DNA from: an uncultured Erysipelotrichaceae bacterium
GTDB lineage: Bacteria > Bacillota_I > Bacilli_A > Erysipelotrichales > Erysipelotrichaceae
Assembly (NCBI GenBank): GCA_947575425.1
Contig: CANPNQ010000063.1
Span: 1 to 6,366 of the forward strand
DNA length: 6,366 nucleotides
Direction of reading: 5' to 3'
Shown: piece after piece, positions 1 through 6,030 of the stretch
Position numbering within the stretch: the first letter of the stretch is position 1
Layout of the letters: each line of letters starts with the position of its first letter
The notes under the pieces: generated by a model
What the model was told of the DNA's origin: nothing
Seen by the model: only the letters and a program-made list of their open reading frames with translations
Database searches by the model: none
Program-made: the position numbers and the translations under genes

Positions 1-50
1 AATACAAGATAGTAAATAATTTTAAAACCCGGTGCATTTACAAAATTCAT
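1..50 (-). CDS. Start of the next operon gene (5' end only, unidentified)
   Basis: An ATG at 50-48 opens a frame that stays open to the window edge and reads MNFVNAPGFKIIYYLV. It begins one base after the TAA stop of the TcpC-like gene. A GGAGG at 64-60, nine bases upstream and inside the end of that gene, is a good ribosome binding site. The tight spacing shows it belongs to the same operon. Sixteen residues are too few to name a family. In Gram-positive conjugation modules a gene next to tcpC is often another transfer-channel component, and the hydrophobic residues from position 10 on would suit a membrane protein, but that is only inference. Confidence 0.6.
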   Translation of the reverse strand, partial: MNFVNAPGFKIIYYLV

Positions 51-51
51 T

Positions 52-951
52 TTAGTATTCCTCCATTTCCAATATTTTGTTAGATGCCTGATCAATCACA
101 AAGTGATATTTTCTTCTCTGTGTTAGAGTTTGAGAGCTGATGACAAGTACATCGGCATCGATCATGTACTCTTTACTTGTTTTTCTGATACTGTTCACGT
201 GTTCCAGCGAGATCTCTGTGGTTGGATCTAAACGATCCAATGTAGAAGGATTCATCAATAGTAAGCGAGCTTGTTCAAAATCAGCTGTGTAGGTTTTCAA
301 AAACAGCTGAATTGTCATCTCTAATTCCTGCTTTTCTGTATCGCTGCAATCCTCTCCTTCCATGCTTTGTGATCGTTTAAACTCCTCTTTCATCTCATCT
401 GGCATTCCTGCCACCTGCGTATATGCCATATCAATCGGTGCAATCACAAGATAGCAGTCATTGCGCTGTGCCAGTGTCATTTTCACATATAGGGGCAAAT
501 TCTCATTTTGGGTGTCCTTTGTTTGTATGCTCAAATGGATTGTCATGTAGTAGGTGTCGGTATCATTATCGTTATGTACTACATGATAGATCGTTAGATC
601 ATCAATATCTGCTGTTTCCAACTGTTGATCATATTCGCAGCGCCAGCTTTCCAAAGCAAACAATTCTAAATAGTCTCTGTCCTCCTCATTTTGTGGATAG
701 TGTAGATAATGTGTCATATACTCCTCAACAAACGCATAATCATTGACTGCTTTCACATAGGGAATATCTTCATTGATAGTAAACAGTGACTTTAATCCAC
801 CAATCACAACCAGTGCGATCAATAAGTAAGCAAATCCCTTTTTTACTTGTATGCGCTGCTTCTGCCTTTTCAGCTGAAGCTGTAACCGCTGTTCCAGTTC
901 TTCCTCAGTTTCAATTCTCTCCTCTACCTCCTCTTTACGCTTGAATAACAC
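52..951 (-). CDS. TcpC-like (VirB8-type) conjugal transfer protein
   Basis: This is probably the membrane-anchored VirB8-like scaffold of a Gram-positive conjugation channel (TcpC of pCW3, Orf13 of Tn916), which assembles with the coupling ATPase and other channel proteins. Counting from the upstream ATG, it has a charged Glu/Arg/Gln-rich cytoplasmic N-terminus that looks coiled-coil (about 8-38), one transmembrane helix (about 42-59, ending near GGLKSLF), and an extracytoplasmic region of about 240 residues. That region splits into a central domain (about 66-190) and a C-terminal domain (about 205-300), as expected for the two NTF2-like domains of TcpC. The length of about 300 residues fits the family. 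I prefer the GTG at 951-949 over the ATG at 957-955, because AAGGAGG at 965-959 lies 7 bases from the GTG but only 1 base from the ATG. The gene overlaps the end of the preceding small gene. The family call rests on architecture and remembered pattern, not on a search. Confidence 0.75.
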   Translation of the reverse strand: MLFKRKEEVEERIETEEELEQRLQLQLKRQKQRIQVKKGFAYLLIALVVIGGLKSLFTINEDIPYVKAVNDYAFVEEYMTHYLHYPQNEEDRDYLELFALESWRCEYDQQLETADIDDLTIYHVVHNDNDTDTYYMTIHLSIQTKDTQNENLPLYVKMTLAQRNDCYLVIAPIDMAYTQVAGMPDEMKEEFKRSQSMEGEDCSDTEKQELEMTIQLFLKTYTADFEQARLLLMNPSTLDRLDPTTEISLEHVNSIRKTSKEYMIDADVLVISSQTLTQRRKYHFVIDQASNKILEMEEY

Positions 952-1270
952 AGTCATACCTCCTTCCCAAGTTTACAATTTCCTCAATATAACGCTGCTT
1001 TATCAGTGTTATATCTTCTCCATCCAGCTCGCTTACAAGAAAATTGGTATGTTCATACCTTTGATAAACATCTTCCATTTTTTCTCGCAATAACGGATCT
1101 TCCCGGTACCTGTATAAGATGTCAAGTATCTCCACCGATGCCAAGGATCGGTTTCTTTCGTAAAATCCTAGGATCAGACTTAGATATCTTTCGATCGTTG
1201 CCTTTGCGATGATCGGTTTTTTTATCATCATCTGATCAAATAGTGCTTTATATGTTGATAGCATTTTCAT
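935..1270 (-). CDS. Small helical cytosolic protein of unknown function in the transfer operon
   Basis: I do not recognise this 111-residue protein. It starts MKMLSTYKALFDQMM, has no signal peptide or transmembrane stretch, and is rich in Arg, Glu, Tyr, Leu and Ile with the periodicity of a helical protein. It has a single cysteine near its C-terminus. I chose the ATG at 1270-1268 because AAAGAGG (1284-1278) sits at normal spacing in front of it. A longer frame could start at a TTG at 1315 or an ATG at 1312 that overlaps the previous stop as TGATG, adding 14 or 15 residues (MICPGDRDKERGRY), but no ribosome binding site precedes those starts. Its end overlaps the TcpC-like gene by about 17 bases, so the two are probably translated together. 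By position it may be a cytosolic accessory of the conjugation machinery, which is inference only. Confidence 0.7.
   Translation of the reverse strand: MKMLSTYKALFDQMMIKKPIIAKATIERYLSLILGFYERNRSLASVEILDILYRYREDPLLREKMEDVYQRYEHTNFLVSELDGEDITLIKQRYIEEIVNLGRRYDCVIQA
959..965 (-). promoter_or_regulatory. Ribosome binding site that decides the TcpC-like start
   Basis: On the minus strand AAGGAGG is followed by TATGACT and then GTG. The spacing of 7 bases to GTG is ideal. The ATG inside the spacer is too close to be used efficiently. The site lies within the last codons of the preceding small gene. Confidence 0.7.
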
Positions 1271-1276
1271 ATACCT

Positions 1277-1284
1277 ACCTCTTT
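1277..1284 (-). promoter_or_regulatory. Ribosome binding site of the small helical protein
   Basis: On the minus strand AAAGAGGT is followed by AGGTAT and the ATG at 1270. It supports the shorter start of the 111-residue protein over the coupled TTG/ATG at 1315/1312. Confidence 0.6.
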
Positions 1285-1290
1285 CTTTGT

Positions 1291-1303
1291 CCCGGTCACC
1301 GGG
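1291..1303. repeat. 13-base GC-rich inverted repeat (CCCGGTCACCGGG)
   Basis: Two 6-base arms (CCCGGT and ACCGGG) meet around one central base. As RNA it can form a 5-pair all-GC hairpin with a 3-base loop. It lies between the stop of the Ig-like protein and the ribosome binding site of the next gene, starting about 7 bases upstream of that site. It could be an mRNA processing or stability element or a protein-binding dyad. It has no following T-run on either strand, so it is not a terminator. Confidence 0.5.
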
Positions 1304-1311
1304 ACATATCA

Positions 1312-2130
1312 TCAATATAGCAGCTGGTAACCGATCGCCAGTCCATATTCATCCCAAACTACCTCACAGGTATATGTTCGGTTGGCTTGTTTTCCTGCCT
1401 CCATACAGGCGCTCTGGGCGCTTGAAAAGTCATAACCTTCTACCAATAGCCATTTACGCTTTCCTTGATAAGACGGCGTTGGTGGCACTGTCACAGGCGG
1501 TTTTTCCACCTTCGGCACTTCCTGTATCGTAGATGAACTGTTTCCTGATGGAGATACCGGTATACTTGGCTTTTCTGTAACTATCGGCTCTTTTTCCTTT
1601 ACTGTCAATTTAAGCTGCGCCTTGCTCACGAGTCCGCTGCTGTTTTCACTTTGATAGTCAATCGTATACGTTCCTGCCTTCGTGCAGTCGTACTCTCCAC
1701 TGATGGAAGGATTCAGATCGCCATCATACACATCTTGTGACTCTAAAATATAATCCTTAGGATCAAACGATTCACCTTGTGTAATCGTGATGCTACTTTC
1801 CTTCAGGGTCAATACAGGCGGAATCGGTGATATCACTATGATCGTTTTCATAAACTCCTTTTGTTTGCCATTGTCATCAATAGCGATAAAAAGTAAGTTT
1901 TTTTCACCGGGGGAACTTGTATCGACTGTAGGATAAATGATCTTGGCAGAATTGGAAGCAACCACCAAAGAAATTGGATCCACTTCCTCATCCACCTTAA
2001 AGATCTCCTGACCCACAAACTCCATCGATAAATACCCTTGTGGATCCGATTGAAAATAAATCATCCATATCAAAAATCCCAGCATGCAGGACACGATAAA
2101 AAAGAATATCAGATATTGTCGCTTTTTCAT
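1312..2130 (-). CDS. Membrane-anchored surface protein with two Ig-like domains and a C-terminal module
   Basis: A 272-residue protein predicted to sit on the outer face of the membrane. Residues 7-26 form one hydrophobic helix after MKKRQY, with no clear signal-peptidase site, so it looks like a signal anchor. Two beta-rich Ig-like domains follow: about 34-101 (with YPTVDTSSPGEKNLLF) and about 103-178 (VLTLKESSITITQGESF, then YDGDLNPSISGEYDCTKAGTYTIDY). The second has the pattern of the bacterial Ig-like DUF5011/Cry22-type family. A Pro/Ser/Thr/Val-rich linker (179-223) leads to a C-terminal module (226-272) ending in DEYGLAIGYQLLY, which resembles the end of the partial protein at 6074-6366. 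The ATG overlaps, as ATGA, the stop codon of the alternative reading frame that carries the adhesin's anchor signal. It has only a weak ribosome binding site of its own, so coupled translation is likely. Its function is not known. An accessory role at the surface in mating contact is inference. Confidence 0.8.
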   Translation of the reverse strand: MKKRQYLIFFFIVSCMLGFLIWMIYFQSDPQGYLSMEFVGQEIFKVDEEVDPISLVVASNSAKIIYPTVDTSSPGEKNLLFIAIDDNGKQKEFMKTIIVISPIPPVLTLKESSITITQGESFDPKDYILESQDVYDGDLNPSISGEYDCTKAGTYTIDYQSENSSGLVSKAQLKLTVKEKEPIVTEKPSIPVSPSGNSSSTIQEVPKVEKPPVTVPPTPSYQGKRKWLLVEGYDFSSAQSACMEAGKQANRTYTCEVVWDEYGLAIGYQLLY

Positions 2131-2264
2131 CGTTCATATCGCTTCTTCAATATGATCATCATTCCGGCAGATAATAAAAGCATTATCGTATATGGAAGCG
2201 CAGTGGTGTTATTCCCTGTGTTGGGCCCACCGCTACTTGGGAACGGTCGATCTGGGTATATAAT
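2127..2264 (-). other. Displaced sortase sorting signal of the adhesin, out of frame
   Basis: In the frame one base back (-1) from that of the adhesin, the minus strand reads YPDRPFPSSGG, then GPNTGNNTTALPYT, a hydrophobic stretch (IMLLLSAGMMIIL) and a KKRYER tail, ending in TGA at 2129-2127. This is a Pro/Ser/Gly linker plus a complete wall-anchor signal: a GPNTG motif of the PxTG type, a membrane span and a basic tail. A TGA at 2265-2267 closes this frame on the upstream side, so it can only be the end of the adhesin gene. Removing one TA from the TATATA at 2262-2257 joins it to the adhesin as ITGELYPDRPFP, giving a 1236-residue anchored protein. Its stop overlaps the next gene's ATG as ATGA. 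Confidence 0.85.
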
Positions 2265-5200
2265 TCACCTGTAATCCAGTCCTCATCAATCGTTACTTGA
2301 ATCACTTCTTCAGATAATTCATATCCTACCGGCGCAGATGTTTCTTTGATATACACAGTAGATCCAAACTTGATACCATCAAATCTTACAATTCCATCGA
2401 TGCCGGCTGTCTTTGTTTCCAGAGCTTGCGTGCATTCCGGATCACTATACATCGTGAATCCAGCAAATGGCAGCACTCGACTATGATCGTAGTAATCCAC
2501 TTTCTTTACGTCCACATAAGATGAGATCAAATTGTTATTCACCTCAACTGACTCAACCTGTCCATGCCTTTCCAGTTTAACTTCATAGATCTCATCAGTT
2601 ATCTCATAGAAATCAGCACTTTTCTTCTCACGGATGTAGAAAGATCCAAGTTCCAGGTCATCAAACACTAATCTGCCTGTTACATCTGTCTCTCCGGTGC
2701 GAATTATATTTTTGAATTCTTTATCTGTGGCTAGTTCAAACTCGACGAAAGCAATATATTTACGCTCATCTTCTAGTAGATCAGTTCGCATGTATTCACT
2801 CATATCGCCCAGTTCTCTCAGCTTCTCCTGTTCAGCTCGACTGTAATATAGATCGTCATCCGTATACTTGATAATCTCGATTGTCGCACGCTTCAGGCGG
2901 TTTACGATCGGCTTTCCCTCATTGATCATGATTGTCTGTATTTGATCTCCATTGTAGGTAAATGCAAATGGATAGATCTCTTTGTCCAAGATAAGTTTGT
3001 CATTCGTGGAAAGCTCAGCCAAATAGTAGGATCCTTCCTGTGATAAATCAAAGTTCACTGTATGATCTTCATTCACTTTTGCGATGCCTACCAGAGAATC
3101 GTCTTTCAAACCCTCAACGACATCTGAGAAACAGCCAAATACAACATCCTTGTATGCATTTCTGTTATCCTCTACCTCTGATGCTTCAATTTCTTTGTTT
3201 ATGACCGCTACAGCCTTTTGTTTTTCATTATGCAGTATTCCATCAAAGACAAGCGGTTTTCCATTCTGATCTACCCATGTAGGACTTACCACCGCAGTAT
3301 ATTGATCAATATAATCAAACCGGAAGTAGTATATGGTATCATCCAATGCATATCCTTCCTCAGTTTCTACCTCACGCAATGAATAAAGATTATGATCCTC
3401 GGATCCAAGTGGCAGTAATGATGATACTGTAACATTTTCGCCATCAGTGACCAAGGTTTCGATTAACTCTCCGGCAGTGTACCATACCGTACCATCCGCC
3501 CCAATGATATCCGTCTCTGCCTTCAATACGAATTTCACATTCGCCAGTCTGCCAGTCTCATATATCGGTGTAAACAGTTCGCCGTATTCTGTCATGGTAG
3601 ACTCATAGCCTTTGAAAAGCTCCGCCTTTTTATCGATCTTTGCCTGTCCCTTTACCGGTGCATTTTGGAAATGTACTGCTGTTACGGTTGTTTCTTCATC
3701 ATATTCAACCTGACTCCAGCCTTCTGTGATGGTGAAAATCAGTGGTTCTTCGTTTAAAAGATAGCCTTCCTGTGCTTGTACCTCTTCAATTTGATAAGTG
3801 CCAGCTTTTAAAGGCTTTTCCAAAATTACCATTCCTTGATCCGTTGTCTCCCATTCATCCACACGGTGAGGAAGCGGACTGTTGATTTTGAAGCTTACAT
3901 ACTCTCCAGCATTAAAATCAGCTGTCTTTGTTAAAGCCTTTATCTTGAATCTCATTCCCGGCAAAGGTATGACTTCACCAGTTTCTGCATCCTCTTTTAC
4001 CAACAACAACTCAGATTCATATGTCTCATCAATAAAGTAACGATATTTCTGTGGTATATCAGGACTGTGTTCATTGATCGTTACTTCAAAGTCATCTACC
4101 GGATAGTGATCTTTTGGAACAACACTCTCATGCACCACATATTTTCCAAATGGCAACAGTTTAGACATCGCGTATCCGTCATCATCTGTCTCCATATATC
4201 CCCACTCGGAAGGAAGGATTCGTCCATCGTTCAGTTTGGCAATTTTGAGCGATTCCTCAAGTCCGTACTCTTCGACGTAACGCTTTAATATATACACAAA
4301 ACCTGCCCCGCCAAGAGTTGGAGCCTCACCATGCCCCGGTGTTTCAAGTTTAATAATCTGGAAGGCTTGTTCTTTTACAGTGTCTTTAGAAACAGTATCG
4401 GCCTGCACGATAGCAGTTGATTGATCTTTGTATCGTAAATTCACCGGGTGCTTATCAGGATCAAGGTTATAGCCGACAGGAGCTTCGATCTCTTTCCAAT
4501 AATAAGCGCCTAACGGAAGATCTTCCACGGATGCACAACCATTTACGATCGTACGTCTTGCGACTTCCTCATCTTTTTTATACAAAATTGTTCCGTCATT
4601 AGATGGATCCATGATATTCTCATCGGCATATAGTCCATAAATTGCACCATCCAATTTCGCATCACCTTGAGGGCGAGTTCCTGAAACCGGATCCTCTTTC
4701 CTTATTGTGGAATTGCCTTTGACAGGAATATCAGATGCAGTAACCTCTAAGGGATTAGAATCATCATTTTCAGCAGTTACAGTAAAGTAATGTTTTTCTG
4801 AGTTGATCAGATAATCCGTTGGAGCAATTTTTTCGATATAGTAATAATCATCAATTACCAGCAAGCCGCTCTCTGCTACGCCAGATGAATCCGATGTAAT
4901 AGTTGATACATAAGAATCATCAGATTTTTTGTAAAGATCATAGACAATGCCAGCTTTTTCAACTACTTTGCCTGTGATTTCATCATGCTTTACAATCCGC
5001 ACTTTACCATATTTTTGGACTTCAATATTGATCTTTATCTCACGTGGATCGGTTAATTTAAATGGCACAACATCTTGTGAATTGAGTGATGTGTACAAAA
5101 TTGAGGTACCAACACAATCATCTTTAACAAACTGATATCTTACTTCGGCATTTTCTGGCGCATCAGCATTGGCGGTTATTGTCAAACTATTTCCATCTTG

Positions 5201-5839
5201 AGAAACAGTAATACCATTATTTTTTGATGTGAAATTATAATATTCAAAAACACCATTTGTATCCGTTAAAGTAACACTCTCTCCTATCTTTAATGTAATT
5301 GTTGCTTGATTAAAGGATGGTATTTTTTCAAACATATTCAATCGTTCTTGGATTTTCGCCTTATACATTGGATATGAAGTAAAGCTTGTGGCAACTATCG
5401 TCCATCCAAGTTCCTCCCATATCATAAACTGGGTCGCAATATAATCCTCACCTGTTTTGTTTGACATGTGATATCCAGTATAGGCAATACGTTCCATCAT
5501 AACTCTCTCTGATCTCGTATAATTGCTTACTGAATATGAAGCATTGGGATTTACCATGATTGTAGGATCCACACAAAAAGCTATTTCTCCATCGGCCTCA
5601 ATCACGCCGAAATCTATACCATTATCCGCCCAGGATCCATCAACTTTACGTACACTATATGTGTATGGCAGTGTCTCCACTACTCTTACAGTAGCTGAAG
5701 CATGAGTTGGTAGTGTAATATTTGTCATGATCATTAAATATGTAATGATTGACATAGTGGTACGATATAGCGTTTTTTTCCTTTTTTCAGATCTCTTTAT
5801 AAAAGATAAAACAGCTTTTATACCTTTAATTTTTCTCAT
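2183..5839 (-). CDS. Thioester-domain, multi-Cna_B surface adhesin; anchor signal lost by frameshift
   Basis: A 1218-residue secreted fibrous adhesin as read. A long signal peptide (1-49) ends in THASA. A thioester domain follows (about 51-175), with the expected Cys89 in FCVD and Gln137 in ATQFMIWEE; such Cys-Gln bonds can attach covalently to host or cell-surface molecules. A beta-rich linking domain (about 176-272) leads to eight Cna_B/SpaA-like modules at roughly 277-374, 376-486, 490-590, 608-727, 730-878, 876-984, 984-1103 and 1104-1187. Each has an early Lys (such as K284, K381, K497, K615) and a late Glu (E336, E450, E571, E686, E823, E942, E1071, E1166), typified by YIKETSAPVGYEL, as in domains that form Lys-Asn/Asp isopeptide bonds. 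The frame ends in an unrelated tail (TQIDRSQVAVGPTQG...HIR) instead of an anchor, because of a shift near residue 1194. The start has an AGGAG site 6 bases upstream. A pilin-like backbone role is a weaker alternative. With conjugation genes downstream, it may act in mating-pair attachment (inference). Confidence 0.88.
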   Translation of the reverse strand: MRKIKGIKAVLSFIKRSEKRKKTLYRTTMSIITYLMIMTNITLPTHASATVRVVETLPYTYSVRKVDGSWADNGIDFGVIEADGEIAFCVDPTIMVNPNASYSVSNYTRSERVMMERIAYTGYHMSNKTGEDYIATQFMIWEELGWTIVATSFTSYPMYKAKIQERLNMFEKIPSFNQATITLKIGESVTLTDTNGVFEYYNFTSKNNGITVSQDGNSLTITANADAPENAEVRYQFVKDDCVGTSILYTSLNSQDVVPFKLTDPREIKINIEVQKYGKVRIVKHDEITGKVVEKAGIVYDLYKKSDDSYVSTITSDSSGVAESGLLVIDDYYYIEKIAPTDYLINSEKHYFTVTAENDDSNPLEVTASDIPVKGNSTIRKEDPVSGTRPQGDAKLDGAIYGLYADENIMDPSNDGTILYKKDEEVARRTIVNGCASVEDLPLGAYYWKEIEAPVGYNLDPDKHPVNLRYKDQSTAIVQADTVSKDTVKEQAFQIIKLETPGHGEAPTLGGAGFVYILKRYVEEYGLEESLKIAKLNDGRILPSEWGYMETDDDGYAMSKLLPFGKYVVHESVVPKDHYPVDDFEVTINEHSPDIPQKYRYFIDETYESELLLVKEDAETGEVIPLPGMRFKIKALTKTADFNAGEYVSFKINSPLPHRVDEWETTDQGMVILEKPLKAGTYQIEEVQAQEGYLLNEEPLIFTITEGWSQVEYDEETTVTAVHFQNAPVKGQAKIDKKAELFKGYESTMTEYGELFTPIYETGRLANVKFVLKAETDIIGADGTVWYTAGELIETLVTDGENVTVSSLLPLGSEDHNLYSLREVETEEGYALDDTIYYFRFDYIDQYTAVVSPTWVDQNGKPLVFDGILHNEKQKAVAVINKEIEASEVEDNRNAYKDVVFGCFSDVVEGLKDDSLVGIAKVNEDHTVNFDLSQEGSYYLAELSTNDKLILDKEIYPFAFTYNGDQIQTIMINEGKPIVNRLKRATIEIIKYTDDDLYYSRAEQEKLRELGDMSEYMRTDLLEDERKYIAFVEFELATDKEFKNIIRTGETDVTGRLVFDDLELGSFYIREKKSADFYEITDEIYEVKLERHGQVESVEVNNNLISSYVDVKKVDYYDHSRVLPFAGFTMYSDPECTQALETKTAGIDGIVRFDGIKFGSTVYIKETSAPVGYELSEEVIQVTIDEDWITGELYTQIDRSQVAVGPTQGITPLRFHIR
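2257..2262. repeat. (TA)3 tract at the adhesin frame break
   Basis: TATATA lies inside GGTGAATTATATACCC on the minus strand. A two-base contraction turns ...ELYTQIDRSQ... into ...ELYPDRPFPSSGG... and restores the sorting signal. Three units is short for a phase-variable repeat, so a fixed mutation or an assembly error are equally open explanations. Confidence 0.6.
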
Positions 5840-5845
5840 AAGAGA

Positions 5846-5851
5846 CTCCTT
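5846..5851 (-). promoter_or_regulatory. Ribosome binding site of the adhesin
   Basis: On the minus strand AAGGAG is followed by TCTCTT and the ATG at 5839-5837. It lies about 20 bases past the T-run of the upstream terminator, so translation depends on read-through of that terminator or on a start site downstream of it. Confidence 0.7.
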
Positions 5852-5870
5852 TCTTTATTTGTACAGATAT

Positions 5871-5899
5871 AAAAAAGACCGATACTTTGCATATCAGTC
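5871..5899 (-). terminator. Intrinsic terminator in the adhesin leader (possible attenuator)
   Basis: On the minus strand GACTGATA (5899-5892) pairs with TATCGGTC (5884-5877), with one G-U pair, around a 7-base loop TGCAAAG. It is followed at once by six T residues (5876-5871). One or two further weak pairs can extend the base. The T-run points to minus-strand termination, only 32 bases before the adhesin start codon. Its place after a tiny ORF and before a large gene is the arrangement of a transcription attenuator. I see no clear competing antiterminator helix that includes these arms. Confidence 0.75.
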
Positions 5900-5907
5900 T
5901 CGCCAAA

Positions 5908-5926
5908 ACAGGGATTACGTACCTGT
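5908..5926 (-). repeat. Small hairpin upstream of the leader terminator
   Basis: ACAGG (5926-5922 on the minus strand) and CCTGT (5912-5908) can pair over a 9-base loop. Base 5926 also belongs to a second possible helix in which TATAGTA (5932-5926) pairs with TACTATA (5992-5986) inside the 11-codon ORF. The two helices therefore slightly compete. The stems are short and may be chance. Confidence 0.35.
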
Positions 5927-5950
5927 ACTATACTACCTTTACATTTTTAA

Positions 5951-5962
5951 GGGGAAATCCCC
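5951..5962. repeat. GGGG/CCCC inverted repeat after the leader ORF
   Basis: GGGGAAATCCCC on the plus strand gives a 4-pair all-GC stem with a 4-base loop. On the transcribed strand it begins immediately after the TAG of the 11-codon ORF. It could slow or position a ribosome finishing that ORF, but no function is shown. Confidence 0.4.
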
Positions 5963-5998
5963 CTACCATTTTCCTTCCTTGTACTTATAGTAATTCAT
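5963..5998 (-). CDS. 11-residue leader peptide MNYYKYKEGKW upstream of the adhesin
   Basis: An ATG at 5998-5996 opens an 11-codon ORF ending in TAG (5965-5963). It has the best ribosome binding site in the window, AAGGAGG with 6 bases of spacing, so it is very likely translated. The peptide is rich in Tyr (positions 3, 4, 6) and Lys (5, 7, 10), with a single Trp just before the stop. It lies about 64 bases upstream of the 5' arm of a strong intrinsic terminator that precedes the adhesin gene. This is the general arrangement of ribosome-controlled attenuators such as those ahead of some antibiotic-resistance genes, in which stalling or translation of the leader changes read-through. I do not recognise the peptide. 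It could instead be a remnant start of a degraded gene. The signal sensed, if any, cannot be read from the sequence. Confidence 0.55.
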   Translation of the reverse strand: MNYYKYKEGKW

Positions 5999-6004
5999 GA
6001 ATAT

Positions 6005-6011
6005 CCTCCTT
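6005..6011 (-). promoter_or_regulatory. Strong ribosome binding site of the 11-codon leader ORF
   Basis: On the minus strand AAGGAGG is followed by ATATTC and ATG. It is complementary to the 16S rRNA 3' end over 7 bases, which is the main reason to believe the tiny ORF is translated. Confidence 0.7.
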
Positions 6012-6030
6012 CTACTAATTATAATTAAAA

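Noticed and set aside
423..746. Plus-strand open frame of 107 codons, and several others of 60-90 codons across the window
   Set aside because: They lie opposite convincing minus-strand genes, lack ribosome binding sites and domain-like sequence, and are explained as antisense shadows.
1268..1315. TTG (1315) or ATG (1312) as the start of the small helical protein
   Set aside because: The TGATG overlap is attractive for coupling, but there is no ribosome binding site before it, whereas AAAGAGG precedes the ATG at 1270 at good spacing. It cannot be fully excluded.
2077..2097. Lipobox-like IVSC at residues 12-15 of the Ig-like protein
   Set aside because: The cysteine sits in the middle of the hydrophobic stretch and is followed by more membrane-type residues (MLGFLIWMIYF), so a signal anchor fits better than a lipoprotein.
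5727..5990. Plus-strand 87-codon open frame covering the adhesin leader
   Set aside because: No plausible ribosome binding site. It is antisense to the signal peptide, terminator and leader ORF, and its composition is just the complement of A/T-rich leader sequence.
6018..6023. Second TATAAT on the minus strand as a promoter
   Set aside because: A start 6-8 bases downstream would fall on the leader ORF's ribosome binding site, and no -35 box is visible at the right distance.
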